A stretch of DNA of 35,116 bases from Allorhizocola rhizosphaerae (GTDB taxonomy: Bacteria > Actinomycetota > Actinomycetes > Mycobacteriales > Micromonosporaceae). The DNA is taken from positions 1-35,116 of the forward strand of contig NZ_QJUG01000080.1 of the NCBI RefSeq assembly GCF_003426775.1. The letters are read 5' to 3'. Below, one piece after another: positions 12,091 to 21,400 of this stretch (within the stretch, counting starts at the first letter, position 1; each line of letters begins with the position of its first letter). The notes under the pieces were generated by a model, which saw nothing but the letters and a program-made list of their open reading frames with translations, had not been told where the DNA came from and searched no databases. The position numbers were made by a program, and so were the translations under genes.

Positions 12091-12570
12091 TCAGCTCCAC
12101 GCGGCGTCGAGATCCTTGCAGGTGATGGAGACCGCTCCGTGCACCATTTCCATCACGTGGACGCAGCCCTGTGGGCTCGGGCGCACCTCGTCGATGAGGA
12201 CGTCACCCAACCGCTTGATCCCCGCGACGATCCAATCCTCGCGGATCTGGAAGCCCGATCGCACGTCGACGGAAACGTTGGTGACCTCGCGGTAGGTGAT
12301 CGTCAACCGGGGCACATCCGGCAACTCATTGTAGGCCAAGCGAAGCTCGACCCCGAGCACGGCGAAGGCGTCCACCAACTCCAACCGCTCGATCTTCAGA
12401 TCCTTGATCGCCCGCTCGGAGAAGAAGTCGTAGTGCTCGGGGTCGCTGACGAACCGGTAGGCGCCGGGCGGCAGAGAGCCCGCCAACTCGGGCAGGATCT
12501 CCAGGTACGGCCCCGGGTCGACCATGAAACCGTCCCGGAGCCGTTCCACCCGGCTGTATTGAAGCGTCAT
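12091..12570 (-). CDS. Probable immunity protein for the RHS toxin
   Basis: This encodes 159 residues, with no signal peptide and no membrane segment, so it is cytosolic. It begins 10 bases after the stop of the RHS gene and is the last gene of that operon. In polymorphic toxin systems this is the position of the immunity gene, which protects the producer from its own C-terminal toxin. The sequence is a single alpha/beta domain with motifs LPELAGSLPPGAYRF, DPEHYDFFSERAIKDLK (near 48-64) and DVRSGFQIREDW. I do not recognise the family with certainty. Start: ATG at 12570 with a GGCGGG run just upstream; a longer frame reaching 12609 would overlap the toxin end. That it neutralises this toxin is inference from position. 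Confidence 0.75.
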   Translation of the reverse strand: MTLQYSRVERLRDGFMVDPGPYLEILPELAGSLPPGAYRFVSDPEHYDFFSERAIKDLKIERLELVDAFAVLGVELRLAYNELPDVPRLTITYREVTNVSVDVRSGFQIREDWIVAGIKRLGDVLIDEVRPSPQGCVHVMEMVHGAVSITCKDLDAAWS

Positions 12571-12580
12571 CGCCCGCCGC

Positions 12581-15500
12581 CTAGCACCGGGGACGCTTCC
12601 AGCTGTCACCCTTGACGCTTTCTCCCGGCTTCAGCAGGCCGGACTCGCGCATGTACTTCACGGCGATGCCCTTCAAACTTCTCTCGACCTCGGCGAGATC
12701 GCGCGGGTTGATGCCCGTCGAACCCTTGTGCCCATGCTTGTTGAACCAGCCCTCGCTGCCGAAGAAGCCGACCTCCGTGTGCTTGTGGAACACATGGATT
12801 TCGAACTGTCCGGAGCCACCGGGGACCTTGTCGAGCCGATACGAGTAGTCCCCGTAGAAGATCTTATCGGCGTTCGGCCCGAGCGGCGGTGCGTTGTCGT
12901 TGTGGACAAGGACCGGCGTGTCACCCACGAGCACGAAGTAGGTGTGGATGCCCGCGACCGTGAGGTTGTATGCGGCGCCGAGCCGCTCGGTGCCCGCGAT
13001 GAGCCCGCCGACCGGGATCAGTGTGCCGTCGGCTGCCAGCAGGTGCTCGCCGTGGCCGAGTTCACCCGCGCCCTGCCACTGCTTGTCCGTGGCGTTCCAG
13101 AACGGGTGATCGTCCGTGGTGGTCACCACGGAGCCGCCCACCCTGAGGTCGACGAGCTCATCGTTGTGCACCCAGATCGCGAGCACCTCGCGTGGGCCGC
13201 CGGCACCCGTCTCGGGATCCTTGGCCATCACCTTGTCCCCCACCCGGATCTCACGGATGGGCTTCTTCGTGCCATCGGCCATCAGCACCTTGGTGTCGCC
13301 GGAGAAGCTGCAGTATGCCTTCGCCACGTCGACCGAGGTGTCGGCGACCGTGCCGAGCTTGGCCACCTTGGCGAGCCGGCCGACCGGGATCAGCCCGACG
13401 ACCATCCACGCGCAGCCCGCGATGTCGCCCTCGTCGAAGCACGCCTTGGCGTCGTTGTAGCCGCTGAGCTCCTTGGCCAGTTCCTTGGCCTGCTCGGGGG
13501 TCATCGGCTTGCCGCTGCTGATGGGCCCGTCGCAGACCGCCGGGTAGCCGGCGCCGGGAACGCAATCGGGCGTGGGCGGGCTGCACTTCGTCACATAGCT
13601 ACCGCCGGACAGGCACATGTCCTGCGGAGGCTTTGGCTTTGCCGGTGCCTGCTTGGGGGCCGGGCGCCAGCCCACGGCGGCCTTGCAGGTTTTCGCGCCG
13701 TCGGGGCAGCGGCCCGCCTGCTGGTTGCCGATGCGGCCGTTCTTGATGGTCGTCGGGCGGTTGAGGGCATTGCTCGCCGGGCTCTTGCCCTTGTCCCAGC
13801 CGCCGCCCCGGCATTCGCCGTCGGGGCAGCTGACGCGGATGAGCCCGCTCGGGTCACTGAAGGTGACCGGGTTGTTGTTGGCATAGGCGTAGGCGTTGAG
13901 CTGTTGCGGATCGGTCGGCACCATGATCGGGTCGGGCGAGATGAACCGGCCGATCGCCGGGTCGTACTCGCGCGCACCGAGGTGGGTCAGCCCCGTGGAG
14001 TCGTCCCTGGTACCCCCCACAAAGGACTTTTCTCCCGGGAAGGCACTCTCGGTGCCTCTCGGTGCACCGAACGGGTCGAAGCGCCGCTTGCTCACCTCAA
14101 GGCTCGACGCGTCGATGGCGACCTGGGTCGTGTTCTGTTGGTCGGCGGCGAGCCAGGACAGGCGCCCACCCTCACGCACCGCCACGGGGTGGCCGCCGTG
14201 GGCGTAGTAGCGCGTGCCCCGCTCGGCCCCGGTCGCCTTGTCCAGCCGCAATTCCTGGCCCGGCAGATAGAGCGTGATTGCGGTGGGGTCGTTGCGGATC
14301 AGCCGTTCGCCGTCGGCGGAGTAGACGAACGTGGTCTCCTCCGTGTCCTTGGACACCTTGGCCAGGTGGCCCTGGGCGTCCCACGCCAGCGATTGGCCCG
14401 CGCGGGCGATGGTGTTGCCCGCCGCGTCGTATTGGTGGCCGTCGAGCTGATGGCCCTTCGCGTAGGTGTACTGGCGGACGGAGTCGCTCGTGCGGTTGCC
14501 GGCCAGGTCGTAGGTGTAGGCGCGCTGGTAGGGGGCGGGCCCGCCGAACTCCCGCGTACGGCAGTCTCCACCCTGCACCCAGTCCTCGGTCCAGGCTTCG
14601 GCCAGCCGCCGCTGCGGGTCGTAGCGGAAGCACTGCCGCTCGTCGAGGCTCTCGATCGACAGGATGTTGCCCGCCGGGTCGTACTCGAACTTCGTGTCGG
14701 CCTGGTTGGGCGCCGGGACCTCGGCGTCGACGACGATCCGCGACAGCAGCCGGGTGGCCGTCTCGCGGTACCACGAGACCCAGGCCCGCTGGTTCTTGAG
14801 CGGGTCGCCGAGGTGGATCCGGTTGGCCTCGCCGTAGCGCGTGTACTCGGTGTTGGCGACATACCAGACGGTTTCCCCGGCGAAGCCGCCGTATGTCTGC
14901 ATTGGACGGGCGAAGTCGTCGTAGGTATGGGTGATGGTTTCCTGTCTGATGCCGCCGCCGATTTCGGGATGGAACTCGCTGGCAAGGCTGCCATCGGCGT
15001 TATAGGTGAAGAAGTTGGCGTAGGTCCCGGCCAGCGTGCGCGTCTCCGCGGCCTCCGGTATGACGACCTCGGCGCCGGTGACCTGCTTGAGCAGGGAATA
15101 CCCCGTGATCTTCGTGACGTACCTGGCGCCGTTGTGGTGCCGGGTCGCCGTGGCGGGCATGCCCTTGCCGTTGTGCACGGTGTCGTAGGTCCACGTGGCC
15201 AGGTCGGTGTTGCCCTGCTTCACGCTCGTGCGCCTGCCGAGGCTGTCGTAGGCATAGGACAGCGTGATCCCTCGCGCGTCCGTCGACGTGATCTTCTGCC
15301 CGGCCAGGTCGTAGGTGGCGGTGGAGACGCCGGAGTCGACGTCCTCGGCGCGCACCCGCTGGCCCAGCATGTTGTAGCTGTAACGCCAGGTGTTCTGCGC
15401 CGGATCGGTCACCGAGGCGAGATGTCCCGCCTTGTCGTAGCTGTATTTCGTCGTCTCGCCCGCCTGGATCAGCTCGACCGGGCGCCCGCGCCCATCCGTG

Positions 15501-18484
15501 ATGGTCACGGTCGGCGGCGCCCCGGCCGGCGGGGTCACCTGCACCCGGTCGCCGCCATACACGTACGTGGTGTGCTTGACCGGCTCGTCGTGCTGACGGA
15601 ACTCCTCCTTCACCACGCGGCCCGCGCCGTCGAACGTGCTGCGGGTCAACCCCGGCACGTTCGTGTCGAACGCGCTCCACAGCTGGTCGTCGACGTTGCC
15701 GTCGTTGAAGAACGGCTGCGTGGACTTGAACGCCCGCCCGTGGGTGTCGAAGCGGGTCTCGGTGATGAGCCGTCCACCGTTCACCGCCGGGGTTTGCGTT
15801 TGCCGCTGCCGCATGAGCCCGTCGTAGAGCGTCTTCGTCGTGACGTAGTTGCCGCGTGGCCCGAGCCTGGTCGTGCTGATCACGGTCGGCCCGTCGTTGC
15901 GCAGGAGGTAGCTGAACTTCGCGTTGCCCCGGTCGGGGAACCTGTCCTTCGTGCGGTTGGGCAGCCAAACCTGGGTGACGCGGCCGAGCGGGTCGTAGGT
16001 CGCCTCGGTCACGTGGCCGTTGACGTCGACCGTCTTCGTCGGCAGGCCCCACGCGGGCTCAAGCGTGGTGGTGAGCGTGTGCCCCAAGGGATTGGTGGCG
16101 ACCGTCTGGGTCGCGCTGTAAGCGGTGGTCATCGCGCGGCCAAGCGCGTCAACGGATTTCGTCGGCCTGCCCACGGCGTCGAACTCGGCCGTGCCCATGG
16201 TCTCGTAGTGCGGATCGCCGGTGGCAGACCAGCTCGTCGCCACCTCAACCTTCGTCGGGTCACCCTTGGTGGGCGCCGCACCGTGAGTCTGGCCGTCGTA
16301 GGACGTGCGCACCGCGCTGAGCCGCGTGCCGTCCGGAACTGAGGCGCCCGGCCCGCACGCGACGGCCACGGTCTTGGTCTCGGACGGGCGGTTGAGGATC
16401 CACGCGGTCTGGTTGCGCACATACGTTTCCGTCGTGCACGTGTCGTCCTCCGGGGTGGCCACATCGCCCAGATCGCTGACCTTGGTCGTCAGCCCACGCT
16501 CGTCGTAGGTCGATTCGGTCTTGGTTTCGCGCCAGCCTCCGGAGCTCAGTGCCGTGAACGACTGCACCGTCCCCGTGCGCACGAGATACGACTTCAGCCT
16601 GCCCCGCGTCGCGAACGGGCCCTGCCAAACGGGCGTGTTGACCGTCTTCTCGACGATGTCGGTCTCCGACTCGCCGAGGTGGGTCGCCTGGTAGTAAGGG
16701 AAGCCGGCCAGCCAGCCGTAGTCCGGGCCGGTGTCGTCGTCCATGCCCCGGTGGAACCTCTGCTCCGACATGGTGATCGGCGATCCGCCGGGGTCGTTGG
16801 CCTGGCCGGTGCGCGTCCGCACCCGCGCGAACCCGCGGAACTCGTTCCAGGTGCGCTTGTTCTCCTCGGTGAACTCGCTGGTGTCCAGATGCCACGCCGC
16901 GCCGTCGAGATATTGGTAGCTGGTGACGGCCGGATGTTCCGAACCGTAGCGGTCGTATTCCTTGACCGACTCCACCACGAGTTTGTGGAAATAGTCGGTG
17001 CGCTCCATGGCCGTGTCCGGTGGCGTCCACTTGACCGGGTAGCACAGCATCTTGTTGTTGCGCAGGTCGTGGGGATTGGGATGGGACGTGGGCTTGCACT
17101 CCGGCTCACGGTACTTGATATCGATGACACCGCCCGTTTCCGAGACGATGGCATTGATCCGGTACCGGCTGAGCTTCGAATAGACGTCGCCGAAGTGCAC
17201 CCGGTTGGCCAGCAGCTGACCCTCGAAAACCACGGCGGGCAAAGCGATTTCACCGCCGACGTGCCCGGTGTGCTTGACGGAGCGCAGCCACAGCGACGCC
17301 TTGTCCGAGGCGACGCCCGTGCCCGGGAACAGGTGCTCCAGCGTCCACGAGTCGACGAGCCGCTCCGCGCCGCCGGCCCGCACGGTGGTGGTCACCCTGT
17401 CCAGCCGCTTGGTCGACCAGAACGTGGGCGAGGCGTGCGCCGCGTCGGTCCACGGCACGTCCGGCCAGTTGGCCTTGCGGTCCGGGGTGCACACGCTGTC
17501 CTTCACGCACCGGTCGGCGGTGACGAAGTCGACCCGCCCGCCCGCGTAGTTGATGGCACGCAGCGTCCCGCCCCTGGTGTAAGTGAGGTTCGCCGCGTAG
17601 GTGTGGGTCTCCGGCTCGTACTGGTATGTCATCTCGTTGCCGTGCGCGTCGACCACCCGGTCGAGGTTCCACCGCCACGCCTGCGTGCAGTGGGCCATGC
17701 CGATACACGGCTCGTTGGCGTCGTCGCCGACGACCGGCACGGTCCAGGTGGACCTGGCGTCGGACCGGGAGCCGAAGAAGTACTGCGTCCCGTCGACCGT
17801 CGTGATCTTCCAGTGCTCGCCGTCGTTGTCGCCGTTGACTATTCCGGTCTCCCGCTCGATGCGCGCCCCGTTGTCGTCCTGCAGCCGCCACACCTTGCTT
17901 TCGGGGGCTTCGCGGATCAGCTGACCACCCCCGCCCGGGAAGGACGCGATGGCGTTGTCGGTGCGCCAGCACAGATGCCCGCTGTCGGGGTGCCCGTCGG
18001 TGGCACACGCCCCATACACCCGCTCGATGAACCCGGCCGACAGGTCCCAGCCGTCACCGACCCACGACGCCTGATTGTTGGTCGCGCTGGTCCGTCCGTC
18101 CACACTCGACGATGAGTACGACAGCGCCAGCTGCGGCTCCAGCCCACCGGGCGCGGGCGGCACGCGCAGCGGATACGACCACGTGAACGCGCCCGTGTGG
18201 CCGGACACCTGCCAGGTCGCGCTCGGCGACAGCGGGCTGGCCGACAGCGAGCCCGAGCCGAGACTGGGCGTGCCGGGCTTCTGCTCGCCACTGAGCGCCG
18301 CGAGCGTGGCCTCGTCCTTCGGGCGGCTGGTCATGTTCTGTGCCGTGACGGGTACCGAGGAGACGTTTTCCAAGGGCACCGTCGGCCCGGTGGCCGCGTC
18401 CGCGGCCGGACCAAGCACGATGTCGGTCAGGGTGATGGTCAGAAGGACGGTGAGTGCGGCCGCGAGGCGGCGTTGCAAGGTCAT
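12581..18484 (-). CDS. Secreted RHS/YD-repeat polymorphic toxin with HINT domain
   Basis: This encodes 1967 residues. Residues 1-30 are a Sec signal peptide (QRRLAAALTVLLTITL). Then follow a conserved N-terminal block (PLSPSATWQVSGHTG, NNQASWVGDGWDLSAGF), a long stretch of YD repeats (TKYSYDKAGHLASVTD, ATYDLAGQ) and the RHS-associated core (HLGAREYDPAIGRFISPDP, near 1500). A HINT domain starts at CSFSGDTKVLMADG (near 1724), contains DDHPFW, and ends HTYFVLVGDTPVLVHN (near 1862). HINT domains cut themselves at such an Asn, freeing the last 105 residues (12898 to 12581) as the toxin. That tip is basic and has HVFHKHTEVGFFG and NKHGHKGSTGINPRDL; I cannot assign it, though histidine-rich nucleases look like this. 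The ATG overlaps the LamG gene stop by four bases. An immunity gene follows. It is a paralogue of the RHS gene at 29257-35052. Confidence 0.9.
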   Translation of the reverse strand: MTLQRRLAAALTVLLTITLTDIVLGPAADAATGPTVPLENVSSVPVTAQNMTSRPKDEATLAALSGEQKPGTPSLGSGSLSASPLSPSATWQVSGHTGAFTWSYPLRVPPAPGGLEPQLALSYSSSSVDGRTSATNNQASWVGDGWDLSAGFIERVYGACATDGHPDSGHLCWRTDNAIASFPGGGGQLIREAPESKVWRLQDDNGARIERETGIVNGDNDGEHWKITTVDGTQYFFGSRSDARSTWTVPVVGDDANEPCIGMAHCTQAWRWNLDRVVDAHGNEMTYQYEPETHTYAANLTYTRGGTLRAINYAGGRVDFVTADRCVKDSVCTPDRKANWPDVPWTDAAHASPTFWSTKRLDRVTTTVRAGGAERLVDSWTLEHLFPGTGVASDKASLWLRSVKHTGHVGGEIALPAVVFEGQLLANRVHFGDVYSKLSRYRINAIVSETGGVIDIKYREPECKPTSHPNPHDLRNNKMLCYPVKWTPPDTAMERTDYFHKLVVESVKEYDRYGSEHPAVTSYQYLDGAAWHLDTSEFTEENKRTWNEFRGFARVRTRTGQANDPGGSPITMSEQRFHRGMDDDTGPDYGWLAGFPYYQATHLGESETDIVEKTVNTPVWQGPFATRGRLKSYLVRTGTVQSFTALSSGGWRETKTESTYDERGLTTKVSDLGDVATPEDDTCTTETYVRNQTAWILNRPSETKTVAVACGPGASVPDGTRLSAVRTSYDGQTHGAAPTKGDPTKVEVATSWSATGDPHYETMGTAEFDAVGRPTKSVDALGRAMTTAYSATQTVATNPLGHTLTTTLEPAWGLPTKTVDVNGHVTEATYDPLGRVTQVWLPNRTKDRFPDRGNAKFSYLLRNDGPTVISTTRLGPRGNYVTTKTLYDGLMRQRQTQTPAVNGGRLITETRFDTHGRAFKSTQPFFNDGNVDDQLWSAFDTNVPGLTRSTFDGAGRVVKEEFRQHDEPVKHTTYVYGGDRVQVTPPAGAPPTVTITDGRGRPVELIQAGETTKYSYDKAGHLASVTDPAQNTWRYSYNMLGQRVRAEDVDSGVSTATYDLAGQKITSTDARGITLSYAYDSLGRRTSVKQGNTDLATWTYDTVHNGKGMPATATRHHNGARYVTKITGYSLLKQVTGAEVVIPEAAETRTLAGTYANFFTYNADGSLASEFHPEIGGGIRQETITHTYDDFARPMQTYGGFAGETVWYVANTEYTRYGEANRIHLGDPLKNQRAWVSWYRETATRLLSRIVVDAEVPAPNQADTKFEYDPAGNILSIESLDERQCFRYDPQRRLAEAWTEDWVQGGDCRTREFGGPAPYQRAYTYDLAGNRTSDSVRQYTYAKGHQLDGHQYDAAGNTIARAGQSLAWDAQGHLAKVSKDTEETTFVYSADGERLIRNDPTAITLYLPGQELRLDKATGAERGTRYYAHGGHPVAVREGGRLSWLAADQQNTTQVAIDASSLEVSKRRFDPFGAPRGTESAFPGEKSFVGGTRDDSTGLTHLGAREYDPAIGRFISPDPIMVPTDPQQLNAYAYANNNPVTFSDPSGLIRVSCPDGECRGGGWDKGKSPASNALNRPTTIKNGRIGNQQAGRCPDGAKTCKAAVGWRPAPKQAPAKPKPPQDMCLSGGSYVTKCSPPTPDCVPGAGYPAVCDGPISSGKPMTPEQAKELAKELSGYNDAKACFDEGDIAGCAWMVVGLIPVGRLAKVAKLGTVADTSVDVAKAYCSFSGDTKVLMADGTKKPIREIRVGDKVMAKDPETGAGGPREVLAIWVHNDELVDLRVGGSVVTTTDDHPFWNATDKQWQGAGELGHGEHLLAADGTLIPVGGLIAGTERLGAAYNLTVAGIHTYFVLVGDTPVLVHNDNAPPLGPNADKIFYGDYSYRLDKVPGGSGQFEIHVFHKHTEVGFFGSEGWFNKHGHKGSTGINPRDLAEVERSLKGIAVKYMRESGLLKPGESVKGDSWKRPRC

Positions 18485-21400
18485 GCGCTGAGCTCCGTGA
18501 GTATGTGACCAAGCAGCCCGTCGGGGGTGAATCCCCCGCAGTCTGCCCTGGGGCTGGTGAAGCGTTGCCCGTTGATCAGGCAGCGGTACAGCGGGGTGCT
18601 CGGTTTCCCGGCCGGTGGTTGCGACCACAGCGTGCCCAGCTGGCTGATGAGCGTCTTGCCCTCGCAGGCGGGATCGAGCGAGACGAACTGGTCCCCGGCG
18701 TCCGTGCAGCTGTACAGCCAGACCGTGCCCGCGGGCTGGGTCAGGCCCAGATAGCCGTGTCTCGCCTCGTATCTATAGGTGGGTGGGGTGTCGTGGATCG
18801 TGGTGAAGTGGTCCTGCGCCGGCAGGTAATAGCGGGCGAGCGCCGCGTAGGCGACGATGTGGCCCAGCACACCGAGCTTCGTCGCGCCCAGGCAGTTCGC
18901 GTCGCGCGAGTCGAACCGGTCGGTGCCGGTGGTGCACTGGTACAGCGGCACGGTCGGCGTGCTCGCCGGTGGCGTGGTGTAGACCCGCCCGATGTCGTAG
19001 ACGTGGGTGGCGCTGCCGCAGGCGGTGGCCGTGAAGTGGTCCGCGCCCGACTGGCACAGGCGCAGCATGACCGTGTCGGGCCCCTCGGGCGCCGGCATCC
19101 CCAGCGCCGCGTGGAACCGGTATCCCGGACGGGGTTTGGCGCTCGTGCTGTCGGTGTACCGCTCCCCCGCCGTGTTGATGAACCGGCCCAGCTGATCGGC
19201 GGGCGGCTGCGGCCACCCGGCCCGCTGGGCCAACGCCGCCTCGCCGATGACGCCCAGGGCGGCGTGCGCCTCGTCGATGAGCCCGTGGAAGTGCCCGGTG
19301 GACGCCCCGTTCTCCTTGGCCCGGCCCAGCACGAACTTGCCCTTGAACTGCCACATGGCCACGTTGTCGCGCGTGCCGGCGAGCTTGCCGTCGATGTAGA
19401 GGCGCAACTGGCGGGCCGGGTAGTCGTAGACGCCGGCCACATGCGTCCACTGATTGAGCGTCGGCGGCAGCAGCGAGTGGGCGTACACCAGGGGCGCACC
19501 GTCCGAATCGGACGTTGCCTGGCCGAACACCCAGCGGTCAAGGCCCGGACGGTACTGCAGGACGAAGCCGCTGTTGCGGTCGCCGTCCTGGCTCAGGATC
19601 GTTGACACGCGGTCGTTGCGGCTCAGCTTGACGAAGGCCGACACCGTGAAGCTGCCGGTCGGGTGCACGCCGCGATAGGCGGACACGGCCTCGCCCGTGC
19701 CCGACAGCTGCAGCGCCTGCCCGCTGATTCCCGGGGCGTAGGCGACGGTCCCGGCGGGTGTCGCGTCGTTCTTGCGCCACGAAAAGTCGCGTGTCGTGCC
19801 GTCGTCGAACCGGTGGTACTGGAAGTCGACCGGCGGCGCCTCGTCGTGTATGCGGCGGATCTGCCCGGCCGACAGAGTCTGTTGGTAGAGGCGCACCTCG
19901 TCGACGCCCCGGGCCCAGTGGCCGGCGGGGACCCCGTTCGCCTTCGACCGGCCCATCGAGACCGGGCCCGATGACGGGAGCACCTTCACCTCCGCCCGCG
20001 CCGCGGCCAGCACGCCGTTGACGTAGAGCCGCAGCTGCCCCAGATCCGCTTTGTAGGTCAGCGCGACGTGCACCCATTCGCCGACGGCGACGGGCTCGCC
20101 GGACTGCAGCACCACCAGTGGCGTGTCATCACGGTCCGCTTCGGACACCACCGCGGCCCACCGCCGGGTCGCGGCGACGTACACGATCTGGAAGACGCTC
20201 ACCCGGTTGCCGTCCTGGCCCACCACCATGCGGTTGACGCTGTCGGTCGTGGTCGGATAGACCCACGCCGCCGCGGTGAAGTCGCGCTCGGTGTTGAGGG
20301 CGGGCCCGGTGGTCTCGGCGTAGCCGGTCGTGCCGTCGAACAGGACGCCGTGGCCCGTGCGCCCGCCGACCCAGCTGTGGCCGCCCTTGATGGTCGCGGT
20401 GCGGTTGTTCCCGCTGGAGTCGGCGAGCGTGGTGCCGGTGCTCTCGTCGAACTTCCAGTGCCCCGCGTCGGCGGGCGGCACGTCGGCCGGGCCGTCCGGG
20501 GCCGGATACGACTCCCACAGCGTCTTGATCCGCAGGTGATCCAGCGCGCCGGTGTAGACGCGCACGTCATCGACGTTGCCGGTCAGCGATTTGCCGAAGT
20601 TCAACCCCGTGGTCTTGTTCCATGCCGTGTTGAGCGTGCCCTCGTCGTGGCGCACGGCGTCCACATACAGCACCACGATCTTCGTCGCCGGGTCGTAGAC
20701 GCCCGTCAGGTGCACCCACCGGTCGAAGTCGTACGGAGCCGCGGCCACCGAGGCCTTGGTCACCGTGCCGTCGGGCTCGGGCATCTCGACATACCACGCG
20801 CCCCAGCTCGAACTGTCGTTGTCCATGAGGTGGCCCATGCGGAACTTGCCGTCGATGCTCACGGCCTCGGTCCTGCACTCGAACACCGAGCTCAGATCGC
20901 AATAGCCCGCGGGGACCTGCACCCAGGCCGCCACGGTGAACGCCTGATCGGTGCGCACGTCCACGCCCGGGATGGCCACGGCGTCGTCCCTGCCGTCGAA
21001 TCCGATGGCATTGCCGCTGCGGCCCGGCACGAACTTCGCGTCGGCGGACAGCCCGCCGGAGCGCGACCCGACCGAGTCGAAGACGTTGCGCCCGCCGGGC
21101 TCGTCCAGCCGCCAGTGATGGGCGAGCGTCAGATCCCGGCCCGCCATCACCTTCACCTCGTCGGCGAACAGCGGCCGCGACCACACCGCCGCGTCGTCGA
21201 TCGCGCCGACGAACGTGGCGCCGATCTGTAGCTTCCCTTCCGGGAAGTCCACGCCGGTCACGTCGTCGAGCGAGCCGACGAGCACGCCGTTGACGTAGAG
21301 CTCGGCGCGCTTGCTCACCGCGTTGTACGACCCGGCGAGGTGCGTCCACGCTCCAGTTTGGACAGCCGGCCCGACGACCGCCCGGTCCAATGCGAACACC

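Noticed and set aside
12728-16342. A 1204-codon plus-strand open frame opposite the first RHS gene
   Set aside because: It is antisense to conserved RHS repeats and HINT coding sequence; its product is low-complexity Arg/Gly/Val-rich without domains. Long antisense frames are expected in GC-rich genes.
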